The notes under the pieces were generated by a model, which saw nothing but the letters and a program-made list of their open reading frames with translations, was not told the origin of the DNA and ran no database searches. A program made the translations under genes and the position numbers. From Longitalea arenae (GTDB lineage Bacteria > Bacteroidota > Bacteroidia > Chitinophagales > Chitinophagaceae), in NCBI RefSeq assembly GCF_016924755.1, contig NZ_JAFFJX010000011.1, positions 62,001-126,000 on the forward strand: DNA of 64,000 nucleotides. The letters run 5' to 3'. This document shows, piece after piece, positions 25,832 to 35,371 of this stretch. Each line of letters begins with the position of its first letter. The first letter of the stretch is position 1.

Positions 25832-26764
25832 TCAGGAACGGGTTTGTTTTTTAGACAATGTGGCAAAAATGCTGTCCATGGAATTTTTCTCTGCACTGAT
25901 CTCCTTAAGGCGCCAGCCACGTTGTACACTGTGGCCGATGATCGTTTCCAGCATCTCGTCGGCGCCGTCTACCTTCACCCGGTAGCGGAAGCCGCCGAGT
26001 GATTCCACGTCGAGTACATTGGCAAGGCCTTTCAGTTCTTCTGCTGCCCGTGGCTCCAGCATCGTGAGCATAATGGTGCCGGGCGCCGCATAATGATCAA
26101 ATTCATCCATGCTGCCAGAGAACACCACGCGTCCTTCCGCCAGCATGAGTATGTAGCTGCAGGCTGCCTGTACTTCCGAAAGCATGTGGGTACTGAGGAT
26201 GACCGTTCTTTGCCGGGCGATCTCTTTGATAAGGTTACGGATCTCCAGGATCTGGTTTGGGTCGAGCCCATTGGTTGGTTCATCCAATACCACCAGTTCA
26301 GGGTTATGAATGATCGCCTGTGCAATGCCTACCCGTTGCTGGTAGCCGCCCGATAAATTTCGTATCAGCCGTTTTCTGAAATGCGCAATACCACAGAGGT
26401 CAAGCACCTTCTTCACTGCCTGCGCCTGTTCTTTGCGCGGTATCAATCGCAGGCCGGCACAATGTGTCAGGTATTCTTCAATATTGAGATCTATATGCAG
26501 CGGCGGCCGCTGCGGAAGAAATCCTATCAAACTTTTGGCGGCAATAGGTTCCTTGCGAATATCGATACCATTAATAAACACTTCGCCTTTGGAAGGCTTC
26601 AATACACCACATATAATATTCATCATGGTCGACTTGCCCGAACCGTTGGACCCTAACAAGCCATAGATCCCTTTAACGGGTATTTCAAAATCGATATCGC
26701 GGATAGCCCATTGTGCAGTATACCGATGCGACAGCTGAACCGCTTTTATTATTGGATGATTCAT
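25832..26764 (-). CDS. GldA-like ABC transporter ATPase
   Basis: 310 residues from ATG 26764; an ORF extension to 26791 would overlap the upstream gene. Walker A GSNGSGKST near 45, signature LSGGYQQR near 135, Walker B LVVLDEP near 158, switch His in STHML. The C-terminal 90 residues form the extra domain common in ABC-2 exporters of this type. Partner of the fused permease 17 nt downstream. Confidence 0.93.
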   Translation of the reverse strand: MNHPIIKAVQLSHRYTAQWAIRDIDFEIPVKGIYGLLGSNGSGKSTMMNIICGVLKPSKGEVFINGIDIRKEPIAAKSLIGFLPQRPPLHIDLNIEEYLTHCAGLRLIPRKEQAQAVKKVLDLCGIAHFRKRLIRNLSGGYQQRVGIAQAIIHNPELVVLDEPTNGLDPNQILEIRNLIKEIARQRTVILSTHMLSEVQAACSYILMLAEGRVVFSGSMDEFDHYAAPGTIMLTMLEPRAAEELKGLANVLDVESLGGFRYRVKVDGADEMLETIIGHSVQRGWRLKEISAEKNSMDSIFATLSKKQTRS

Positions 26765-26771
26765 ACGTTGT

Positions 26772-28298
26772 TTACATTTGATAATAGCCAAATCCTGTTT
26801 TGTACATACCGCTCACCGGCAGGCCCTGGTTCAGCACGATTTTCTTTATAAGGCGTTTTGAGGGATCGGCCAGCTGATCTGATAAAATGCCAAGAATATA
26901 AACATCACCGTTCTCCAACGCTACCATTAGCTGGTCATGCGTATTTATGCCCATGATATTGTTTTGTGCTGCAGTTATGATCTTAATGGGTGAATCAAAG
27001 GTGAAATATTCCGAGCTCATGCCTGGACCCTGCTCGTGCAGGTAAAGCGTTTTATTGCCGCTGCCGCCGGAATAGAACATATAATTTTCGATACGCGGCA
27101 ACTGACAAAATACACTTTGCGCATTGGCGGTACCTGCACCCAGGGGAGTCTCCCCCATAAACAAAGCGCTCACTGTAAAGCGCTGGTCCATGATCATGAC
27201 CTTTTGCTGATAATACTTCGTTCCATCGAAAAATACCAGGTAGTAAGAAGAGGTGAACCGGCCCTGCTGCAACCTGCCCACATACACCAGTTCTTTATCC
27301 ATGGCATTGATCAGTGTTGTGCCGGGTGGTACCGGCGGTCCGGGCATATAGTTCACCGGCAGTACCGCGCCCCCATTGTCGGAAGCAAGGAAAAGCTTAC
27401 CCTGTGTTTTATCGTAGAGCAGGGTTTGACCGCTCAGGAAAGTGCCATCCCAGCCTTTATCGAATTGCACACCGCCCCCAATGAACATGGGTTTATTGGG
27501 ATATACACCGGATTGAGTAAGGCTGTTGTCCACGTGCTTGCGCATATAAATATTGCCGTTATCATCCAGCATTAGGGTGTAGTCCCACATATAAAACTCA
27601 CCGCGCGGACGAAAATCGGGCGGAAGCGTATTTCCCAGAAAAAAGTTATTGCTATTGGAAATGGCATTCAGGGTGATGCCATCCAGCTCTATATTACCGC
27701 CGCCATCGTTCCTTACAATCAGGATATTTCCCGGGTTGGTGATCCCGGCGCCTGCCCAGATCTCTTTTAGCTCCATTGCGTTTGGACCAAGCTCTTTTTC
27801 AGAGACCGTGGTATAAAAATCGGCATTCACCTCAAAACTTACCGGGTCAATAAAAGAAATGATGCTGCGGTTATCCTTTTTTGTTAGCACCACCCATCCG
27901 GTAAGATAGGCAGGTATGGCATCTACGGTAACGCCGTCGAGGAAAGTAGACGCGTCATTTTTATTCACCACTTTGAGCTTCAGGTAAGGTCTTGCCCCGG
28001 TGAGCTTGCGCACGGGGTAGTCCAGGACCGGCGAACTGCTTATCTGCTCGTCGTTGCAATACCAGGTGAATGCAAAGGTTTCGGTAAGTGTGCTGGCGCG
28101 CAGCGTATCGCCCCTGTAAATCAACCGCGGATCGATGTGCAGCGTATCGGCCACCCGGGGCGTGATATAGTTTGCATCCCCATCAATGAGGATTGTTACT
28201 TTGTTCAGCGTTGCATAGTCATAATTGCCTTTGTCTTTATAACAGGAAGACAATAAAAGAAGGCCCGATAGGAGACTATAGATGGTTATCTGTTTCAT
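26772..28298 (-). CDS. PKD-like family lipoprotein
   Basis: 508 residues with a lipoprotein signal (LLLLSSC, Cys near 19) and the CYKDKGNYDY start typical of Bacteroidota PKD-like lipoproteins found after SusC/SusD/DUF4843. The body is beta-rich with repeated Gly/Asn turns. Probably an outer-leaflet surface lipoprotein that works with the SusCD pair. Stop lies 8 nt before the ATPase start. Confidence 0.8.
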   Translation of the reverse strand: MKQITIYSLLSGLLLLSSCYKDKGNYDYATLNKVTILIDGDANYITPRVADTLHIDPRLIYRGDTLRASTLTETFAFTWYCNDEQISSSPVLDYPVRKLTGARPYLKLKVVNKNDASTFLDGVTVDAIPAYLTGWVVLTKKDNRSIISFIDPVSFEVNADFYTTVSEKELGPNAMELKEIWAGAGITNPGNILIVRNDGGGNIELDGITLNAISNSNNFFLGNTLPPDFRPRGEFYMWDYTLMLDDNGNIYMRKHVDNSLTQSGVYPNKPMFIGGGVQFDKGWDGTFLSGQTLLYDKTQGKLFLASDNGGAVLPVNYMPGPPVPPGTTLINAMDKELVYVGRLQQGRFTSSYYLVFFDGTKYYQQKVMIMDQRFTVSALFMGETPLGAGTANAQSVFCQLPRIENYMFYSGGSGNKTLYLHEQGPGMSSEYFTFDSPIKIITAAQNNIMGINTHDQLMVALENGDVYILGILSDQLADPSKRLIKKIVLNQGLPVSGMYKTGFGYYQM

Positions 28299-28301
28299 GT
28301 G

Positions 28302-29006
28302 TCAGAGTAAGTTCGGTGATACATTGATCTGGCCATGCTCATCTACATATACTTCGCCATTTTCGCGGCCACGTGCCAGAAAATCGCGAAAAATGATGGC
28401 GTAGGCGCGCTTTTCGGTTTCGGTTGCACCAGTGAGGTCGGCAATACCTGTAGCTTCAATGAAGAGCCGGTACTTGGTATCGGAATAGGCATCCAGGAAA
28501 AGTCTTTCCATATCCTCGTTCCACCATTTGGGGCGGGCGATCATGTCTGAAAAAGTAATGTCGATGTACCTGTTGCCGGGAGGCCCCAGCCGGAAAAACG
28601 TGCTTTCATTAAGAAAGAGCCTGAGTTTGAATTTCCCGGTTTTGAGGCGGTCTGAATTGTGCAACACCAGCGCAATGGTATCGAAAGCGCGCCGTGAACG
28701 CAATACGTTAGGACCAGGCAACTCGTAATCGCCGGGCAAAGCGGTCGTATTCGATGCATCTACCGCCAGTTCCACTGGCCTGTCCTCATCACTCAGCCTG
28801 CCTATCAGCTTTATCAGCAGGGGTATGGTATCTTTGTTTGCTCCTGGATGGAAGGCAAAAGAATATTCGATGGGCTTTACGCTGCTACTATCACTAAGAT
28901 TATTGGCGAGGTATACGTAACTCGTTTCGCCGAATGCATCCACCGCATCCTTCTTACAGCTCATCAGCCAGCAGCCTAACAGGGTTATGAGATAAAAATG
29001 TTTCAT
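28302..29006 (-). CDS. DUF4843-type lipoprotein
   Basis: 234 residues from ATG 29006, where the lipoprotein signal begins (MKHFYLITLLGCWLMSC); the longer frame to 29207 lacks a signal and overlaps SusD. The mature part is beta-sandwich-like, with residues such as RPKWWNEDMERLFLDAYS near the end as in DUF4843 proteins. It sits in the usual SusC-SusD-DUF4843-PKD order. Likely a surface accessory of the importer. Confidence 0.82.
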   Translation of the reverse strand: MKHFYLITLLGCWLMSCKKDAVDAFGETSYVYLANNLSDSSSVKPIEYSFAFHPGANKDTIPLLIKLIGRLSDEDRPVELAVDASNTTALPGDYELPGPNVLRSRRAFDTIALVLHNSDRLKTGKFKLRLFLNESTFFRLGPPGNRYIDITFSDMIARPKWWNEDMERLFLDAYSDTKYRLFIEATGIADLTGATETEKRAYAIIFRDFLARGRENGEVYVDEHGQINVSPNLL

Positions 29007-29011
29007 GTCAT

Positions 29012-30427
29012 TTATCTTTCGGTTACGGGCAATACAAATTTGTCGGTCAGTGTCTGGTTGCCATTGGTTTCGTCGAGTATGGTCTTGTTCAATCGCTTGT
29101 ACATAAAGAACAATTTGCCTTCTCCCATGAACTCCCGGCGGGCATCGTTGATAATGGCATCCACAAAGGCGGCTTTGTTCTGGAATGGCGACAACGGAAT
29201 AGTGCATCCGCGTTTGGTGCGCAGGGTATTCAGCAGGTCCAGGGCGCCATTGGGATCGGTATCGTACCGGGTTTCGGCGGCAATATGATACAGCTCACTC
29301 AACCTTATTACGGGGATCAGCGAAGTGACGTCTTTTTCACGTTTGTCGCCCTGGCCGGTCTTATACTTCAGCAATTGTTTTCCGTCGGCGGTGAGGTAAC
29401 ATTTCTTCCTGTAATCGGAATTCAGGTCTGCACCGAAGATCTGGTTGGTGTTAGGCAATAAAAAGGTTACATTGTTGAAGCCTTCTTCTTCATAATCTAT
29501 CCGGTATAAGGCAAACAACAGATCGTCTGACAATAGCCGGTTATATTCTCCTACATCGATGTTGGTGCCTGGTGTAAAATTGATGACAGGTTCATTGCCG
29601 GGCATTTTATCATTGATCACTTCCATGGCGTTATCGAGCGCCAGCCGGTTATTGCCGGCATACAGGGCAACGCGCGCCAGCAAGGCGGTGGTGGCGTAAA
29701 AGCCCATACGAAAACCTCGTTTGCTTGATCCAAAGTATAACTGGCCGGGGCCTTTAAAGGCAAAGCGAAAGTCTTTGTGAAAATAGGTTTTGGCCTCTAT
29801 GTGGGTATCGAAAGGCTTTTGCAGTTTTTTACTCAGCTCGAGATCGGCGATGATCAATTGCAGTATTTCGCTGGTGAGCCTTTCTGGCATGGGGGTGTTG
29901 CTAAGCGTTGTGTAATAGGGAATGGCCGCCACATCTTTTACAATGGGCGCCGGTGCAAACAGGCGAAGCAGGTCAAAATGCAAGAGGGCGCGTATCGATA
30001 ACAGCTCTCCTTCCAGCCGGGCCCGCTCTTCGGGTTTGAAGAATCCGTCGCCCTTTTTATTCATCTCATCCAGCAATCCGTTGCAATTGGCAATGGTGCT
30101 GTAGGCCCGGGCCCAGATGCCGTTGATCTTCCGCTCCATATCAAGGGATACATAATCATAATTCTTCAGGCCATCGTACAGCGTATTCTTTGTTTCGTAC
30201 ACGCGGGCCAATACATCTACCAGGTTAAACGCCAGTTCGCCGCCATACAAAGGGTCGGAAGACAGGTTGGTATAAATGCCGTTGAGCGCTACCGAAAAAC
30301 CTTCCGGTGTTGACAGCAATACATCTGAAGACACTTCTGATTTGGGCTCCAGCTCAAGCCACTTCTTCACGCAGCCCGTGTTCATGAACAGTATGGCCGC
30401 TAAGATCAAAGAGAATACGTTTTTCAT
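29012..30427 (-). CDS. SusD/RagB-family surface lipoprotein
   Basis: 471 residues with a lipoprotein signal (Cys near 19, MNTGCVKKWLELEP). The N-terminal SusD_RagB helical region includes the typical LNGIYTNLSSDPLYGG. A C-terminal part carries IPVIRLSELYHIAAE, the hallmark TPR-like SusD helix. It is the lid that binds substrate on top of its SusC partner. Its start lies 1 nt after the SusC stop. Confidence 0.93.
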   Translation of the reverse strand: MKNVFSLILAAILFMNTGCVKKWLELEPKSEVSSDVLLSTPEGFSVALNGIYTNLSSDPLYGGELAFNLVDVLARVYETKNTLYDGLKNYDYVSLDMERKINGIWARAYSTIANCNGLLDEMNKKGDGFFKPEERARLEGELLSIRALLHFDLLRLFAPAPIVKDVAAIPYYTTLSNTPMPERLTSEILQLIIADLELSKKLQKPFDTHIEAKTYFHKDFRFAFKGPGQLYFGSSKRGFRMGFYATTALLARVALYAGNNRLALDNAMEVINDKMPGNEPVINFTPGTNIDVGEYNRLLSDDLLFALYRIDYEEEGFNNVTFLLPNTNQIFGADLNSDYRKKCYLTADGKQLLKYKTGQGDKREKDVTSLIPVIRLSELYHIAAETRYDTDPNGALDLLNTLRTKRGCTIPLSPFQNKAAFVDAIINDARREFMGEGKLFFMYKRLNKTILDETNGNQTLTDKFVLPVTER

Positions 30428-30428
30428 T

Positions 30429-33400
30429 TTAAATGCCGATGTTTAAAGTAAGGTTGAGGGTTCTGGCGTAAGGATAATCGGTTCCTCGTTCGGTGTCAAC
30501 AGACGAGATACGTCCCAGTTCATTACTGGTTACCTGCACCCTGCAGTTATTTACTTTCCACCTGCTGAGTAAGCGCTGGGGAAGGTCGTAGCCAATGGTA
30601 ACGGAATTGAAGTCGATGTAATTATTGCGCTGTACAAAGCGGGAGGTCACCTGTGTGGTCTCATTCCATAAACGCACGTCTTTTAAATAGGTAACATCGC
30701 CCGCCTTCTGCCAGCGATCTGAAAATACCCTGTTGTCTACATTCCAGTATACGTTTGCATTTTCTACTTTGCTCACAAGCGTGTTGTTGTACATGTCGCC
30801 GCCCACTTCATACAGGAATCCGGTAAACACAAAGAAGTTCTTATAACTGAAGTTACATCCGAATGATCCCCGCCAATCGGGCTCGGTATCGCCTACTACC
30901 ACATGCTGGGTCTGATTCCAGGTGTAAGTAACATCGCCGTTGCGGTTTAGAAAAACTTCCCTGCCATCTGCAGGATTGATGCCCAGCGACTGCATGGCAT
31001 ATATAGCCGTTAGCGATGCGCCTTCGAAATATTTATTCAGCGGTTTATTTACCACATCGTGATCCGCATAATATTTTTCTACGCGCTTATTGTACTCTTT
31101 GAGCGCGTCGCCGATCTTAAGAAATTTATTACTGTTGCGCGCGGCAGTAGCATACAGGTTCAGGTTCACCGAGCGGGAACTGAGCACCTGGTACCGCATA
31201 TTGAACTCATACCCCTTGTTCAGGATCTCCCCCAGGTTACTTTTATACGATTTGAAACCGGTGGAGAAAGGCAAAGTGATATCCCCTATGAGGTCGACTG
31301 TATTTTTATTGTAGTAATTGAAGGTAACGCTAAGCCTGTTAAAAACGGTAATGTCGACGCCACAATCGAACATGGTTGTTTTTTCCCACTTCAGGTCCGG
31401 ATTGGCGAGTGTCACCAGGTTAGCGCCTATACCGAACGCATACCAGTCTTCAAAATTATAACCGTAGGTACTTTTAGATACGCTTTGTGAAAACCCGGCT
31501 TTGCCAACCTGTCCGTAGTTGGAACGCAGTTTCAGGTTGTTCAACCAGGGATAGTTTTGTTTTATCCCTGCATAATTATGCACGTTGATCCCGGCGCCCA
31601 GCGACCAAAAAGGTGCAAACCGCACATTGGAGCCAAATTGCGAAGCGCCATCGTAACGGCCGGAAACATCCAGCAGGTAAATATTATTATAGCTGTAATT
31701 CGCAGACGCCAGGAAGCCGAGCAGCCGCGATCTCTCATTGTCGCCGGTGGGTTTATTCAGGATCTCAGCGGCGAAATTAACATCATCGGTATTACCTGTA
31801 AGAAAGCCCTGAACGGAATAGCCGGACCGTATCATTTCTTTCTGGTTGGCATTTGCCCCCAGGGTCATATTGAGAAAGTGCTTTCCATAGCCCCTGCCAT
31901 ACAACAGCAGGGCGTTCAGATCCCAGGTGCGCATCTCATCATCCAGAATACTTTTCGTTCCCCTTTTCGTGAAATCCATATTGTTGAATTGCGAGGAAGC
32001 CGGGTCTTTAAAGTTTTGCTGCTGGCTTTTTTGCAGCATTACGGAAAGGCGGGTATCCAGCCGTAAGCCATCTGCGATGGTCCAGCGCAGATTGAAGTTG
32101 TTTGAAAAATCGTTGTGCGTCGTACGGTTGTAGCTTTTCAGATGCGCATCGTAGAGCGGATTCCCCTCCCCACCGGGATGTCCCCAGTCGGTCAACAGTT
32201 TCTTGTAAGCCCCGTCCTCATCCCATAGATCATCATAGGGGTTCATCATTGCATAGGTAGCAAAGGAACCAAAGGGAGATTCCTGAGATTGAATATTATT
32301 CCACTGGATATAATTCCTGAACATCAGGTTATTTTTCCTGTAGGAAATAGAAAAGCCAAGGGAATTATTATTGCGTTCCGAACCTTTCATTACACCCTGC
32401 GTGCGCGCAAAATTCAGGTCGGCGCCGAAGATAAATTCTTTGGAACCGCCTTCTACCAGTATATTATGACGTTGATTTAAACCGGTGCGCAGCGGTTGTG
32501 ACAGCCAGTCTGTTTCCACCCCGCGATTGATCTCTGCCAGCTTACCGTAGTATGTTTGTTCGCGTTGCAATGACTGATCAGGCGGCTCATTGGGGCGGGG
32601 TTCAAACACACCCGCGATCCGTTCCAGCTCCAGTTTTTCCCTTGCGTTCAACAAGTGGTAACTCGAAAGGTCAGGTGCTGTAACGCTTCCGTTCAATGAA
32701 TAGTTTACCCGCAATTTTCCGCTCACCGGTTTTACCGTTTCTACCACAACTACTCCATTAGCAGCGCGCGACCCGTAGATGGCGGTAGAAGCCGCATCCT
32801 TGAGAATGGTGATAGACTCCACACGTGTGGGGTCAAGGTCAAAAATCCTTTGTGCCGGCACCTCGTAACCATCTAGGATAAAGGTCGGCAGGTTGGGATC
32901 ATTGCGAAGCTGTGTCGGGGTCAGGGCCGCTTCATCATCCGGCAGGGTGACATCGCCAATGCCTGAACGGCCGCGAATATAGATGGGGTTAATGTTATTG
33001 GGATCGGAACCGAGGCTATTGTTATCGATCACTTTGAAAGAAGGATCGAACAGCTGCAGACTGCGCAGCACATTGGCAGGCGCTACTTTCAACAGCTCGT
33101 CGCGTTTGATAGTGAGGGCCGAGCCGGTAAAGTTGCTTTTGTTGATATTGGAATAGCCGTTGACGATCACCTGGTCCATCTGGCTGTTGCTGTTCTCCAA
33201 CGCGATGTCGATGATGAGCAGTTTGCCCGGCGTGGCTTTTACGTTATCAACCTGGTCTCTTTTAAGAGCAACTGCGGTATAACCTTCCGGTACTTCGTTA
33301 ATGACCACTTCGATGGTTTCATAACCGATGCTGGAAATTTGCAGGATGGTTTTTGCGGGTATGTTGCGCAGGTTAAAATTACCCTGTGCATCGGTGATCG

Positions 33401-33833
33401 TACCTGATTGCAGCCCCTTTAACCTGACCGATGCGCCCGGCAGCAATTCGCCCTTGCGCGAACGGATGGTGCCCGTAATGATCGCCAGCGGAAAAGGAGC
33501 AGGAGTGCCTGTCACCGATAGTTCAGCTTTGGTTGATGGGTCCTTGCTTCGGGAAAGAAAGACGTTTTTCCCGCGAATGCGATAAGCGATATGCTGGTCC
33601 CTGAAGATCAGGTACAGGAACTGATCCAGCGGTACATTGCTGACAGCTACACTTACAGGTTTGGCAGAAGTAAGTATACTCTTATCGCCGGAGATCACAT
33701 AACCGGTTTGTTGTTCGATCGCTTCGAACACTTTGTTCATGGCTATGTCTTTTCCCGAGATAGTGATGCTTTGGGCTATAGAAGGCCCTTGTGCCAGGAG
33801 CAACCCGGCAATCAATAAAACAGTCAATCTCAT
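30429..33833 (-). CDS. SusC/RagA-family TonB-linked outer-membrane protein with STN domain
   Basis: 1134 residues from ATG 33833. It has a signal peptide, an STN (secretin/TonB N-terminal) domain at about 25-95, a carboxypeptidase-like domain (about 115-200), a plug domain (about 215-370, with ILKDAASTAIYGSRAANGVV) and a barrel to the C-terminus. The STN domain signals through the adjacent FecR to an ECF sigma factor in this family. It imports a ligand with the SusD partner; ligand type is not readable, as no glycosidase or protease set is attached. Confidence 0.94.
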   Translation of the reverse strand: MRLTVLLIAGLLLAQGPSIAQSITISGKDIAMNKVFEAIEQQTGYVISGDKSILTSAKPVSVAVSNVPLDQFLYLIFRDQHIAYRIRGKNVFLSRSKDPSTKAELSVTGTPAPFPLAIITGTIRSRKGELLPGASVRLKGLQSGTITDAQGNFNLRNIPAKTILQISSIGYETIEVVINEVPEGYTAVALKRDQVDNVKATPGKLLIIDIALENSNSQMDQVIVNGYSNINKSNFTGSALTIKRDELLKVAPANVLRSLQLFDPSFKVIDNNSLGSDPNNINPIYIRGRSGIGDVTLPDDEAALTPTQLRNDPNLPTFILDGYEVPAQRIFDLDPTRVESITILKDAASTAIYGSRAANGVVVVETVKPVSGKLRVNYSLNGSVTAPDLSSYHLLNAREKLELERIAGVFEPRPNEPPDQSLQREQTYYGKLAEINRGVETDWLSQPLRTGLNQRHNILVEGGSKEFIFGADLNFARTQGVMKGSERNNNSLGFSISYRKNNLMFRNYIQWNNIQSQESPFGSFATYAMMNPYDDLWDEDGAYKKLLTDWGHPGGEGNPLYDAHLKSYNRTTHNDFSNNFNLRWTIADGLRLDTRLSVMLQKSQQQNFKDPASSQFNNMDFTKRGTKSILDDEMRTWDLNALLLYGRGYGKHFLNMTLGANANQKEMIRSGYSVQGFLTGNTDDVNFAAEILNKPTGDNERSRLLGFLASANYSYNNIYLLDVSGRYDGASQFGSNVRFAPFWSLGAGINVHNYAGIKQNYPWLNNLKLRSNYGQVGKAGFSQSVSKSTYGYNFEDWYAFGIGANLVTLANPDLKWEKTTMFDCGVDITVFNRLSVTFNYYNKNTVDLIGDITLPFSTGFKSYKSNLGEILNKGYEFNMRYQVLSSRSVNLNLYATAARNSNKFLKIGDALKEYNKRVEKYYADHDVVNKPLNKYFEGASLTAIYAMQSLGINPADGREVFLNRNGDVTYTWNQTQHVVVGDTEPDWRGSFGCNFSYKNFFVFTGFLYEVGGDMYNNTLVSKVENANVYWNVDNRVFSDRWQKAGDVTYLKDVRLWNETTQVTSRFVQRNNYIDFNSVTIGYDLPQRLLSRWKVNNCRVQVTSNELGRISSVDTERGTDYPYARTLNLTLNIGI

Positions 33834-33885
33834 TGTCAACAGTGTTTTGGTTGGGTCATGGCTTTTGGTAAGCCTATAGTAACTA

Positions 33886-35109
33886 TTATTCGACGCCCGT
33901 AATGATCACCTTTCTTCCTTCCATTCTGAAGCGAACGCCCCAGTCTTTCAACCCCTCCATAAAATCAAATAAGGAAAGGTCCCTGTTCACTTTTCCGAAA
34001 AACGTTTTCACCGGAATCCCATGCTCGTACACCACTTCTACGTCATACCAGCGTTCCACCTCGCGCATCAATGCTGACAGCGACAGATCGTCCAGGCTGA
34101 AAAAGCCATCCTTCCACCCCATTACTTTGCTGATATTGGTATGATGAACCGCGATGCCGGCAGTGTGTGCATTTATTTGCGCCTGTTCTCCGGGTTTCAG
34201 GATCACCGGTTTACCGGATTCCTCCTGCATCAGCTGAATGCTCACCCTTCCTTCCAGCAGGGTGGTGCGAAGCGATGTTTCATTGTTATACGCATTCACA
34301 TTAAAGTGCGTGCCCAGCACGTTGATCATAGCGCGTTGATCGGCTATTACCTCAAAAGGCATCTTTTCCCCCGAGGCAAGCCGTACAGCCGCTACTTCAA
34401 AATACACTTCACCGGTTATTTCCACGCTTCGGCGGTTCTCTGTAAATGCTGTAGGAAAGCGTATTGAACTTGCCGCATTCAACCAGACCTTCGAACTATC
34501 AGGCAACAACAGTTTATAGATCTTACCCCTGGGCGTAGATAAGGTGTTGTACAAAACTGTATTACCAGTTTTGTTATTGTTGTATGATAACAGGCCTCCC
34601 TGTTTCATAACTTCTGCATTCCCCTGTATGGCCACTGCACCATTTTGCACACTGTCAAGGATGATCTCTTTTCCATCAGCCAGCTTCAAGACAGCGCCTT
34701 CCGATGCCGGATGCCCGTTATAGGCTGGCTGTACGGTCGCAGCTTCAGTAAGTTGCTTTTCTTTTTTATTTACATTCCACCACACCAGTGCGCCACCAGC
34801 TATTATAACGGAAGCCGCTACGGCCGTAAGTTTTCGCGGGTTTAACCACCAGATCATCCGGGCCTTTGACCTTGACTGATCTTCAAAGGTGATCGCTTCT
34901 TTTATCTTACTTAAAACGATGCCTTGGCTTGTTTCATACTCTTCCAATGTTGCAGCGAACGCTTCTTCGTCAGTGAACTGCCGGAAAAAATGGCGATGAT
35001 CTTCGGATTGCTGCACCCATTCATCCAATTCCTGTTTCTCCTGATCATTCAGTTCATCGTTCAGATATTTTGAAATAAGCTGAGCTATCCTGTTTGGCAA
35101 GTTGTTCAT
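33886..35109 (-). CDS. FecR-family anti-sigma/signal transducer
   Basis: 407 residues. Cytoplasmic N-terminal helical anti-sigma region (1-75), a membrane helix near 95-112, a FecR periplasmic domain (about 185-290, with SSIRFPTAF and GEVYFEV motifs) and a C-terminal DUF4974-type domain (last about 70 residues, DLSLSALMREVERWYDVEV). It transmits occupancy of the STN-containing SusC to an ECF sigma factor. Unusually, no sigma gene is next to it; the nearest is at 38104 on the other strand beyond two MutS-like genes. Confidence 0.93.
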   Translation of the reverse strand: MNNLPNRIAQLISKYLNDELNDQEKQELDEWVQQSEDHRHFFRQFTDEEAFAATLEEYETSQGIVLSKIKEAITFEDQSRSKARMIWWLNPRKLTAVAASVIIAGGALVWWNVNKKEKQLTEAATVQPAYNGHPASEGAVLKLADGKEIILDSVQNGAVAIQGNAEVMKQGGLLSYNNNKTGNTVLYNTLSTPRGKIYKLLLPDSSKVWLNAASSIRFPTAFTENRRSVEITGEVYFEVAAVRLASGEKMPFEVIADQRAMINVLGTHFNVNAYNNETSLRTTLLEGRVSIQLMQEESGKPVILKPGEQAQINAHTAGIAVHHTNISKVMGWKDGFFSLDDLSLSALMREVERWYDVEVVYEHGIPVKTFFGKVNRDLSLFDFMEGLKDWGVRFRMEGRKVIITGVE

Positions 35110-35371
35110 AACTTTTCCGTTGCACCTTTGATCCTATATAACCCGTGAGCATCCCGCTTTGTCCCGAACATTTAGAAAAAAAATCAGCTGTTGCACCGGT
35201 CTTTTTTTTGCGTTGCGCAACCTGACAGTTACCGCATTCTTTTTCAGACTATTAAAACAACGGTCATCGTTATCAGTATATCGTGGTTTACCCCAGCTGT
35301 TTACTCGACCAGACGTATTTTACCTTGCCATGTTTTATTTTGGGTAGTATATTCGCCGTTGTACTCAAAAC

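Noticed and set aside
23496-26764. Gliding motility locus
   Set aside because: Only GldA/F/G-like parts occur; no other gld or spr genes are near, so gliding cannot be claimed.
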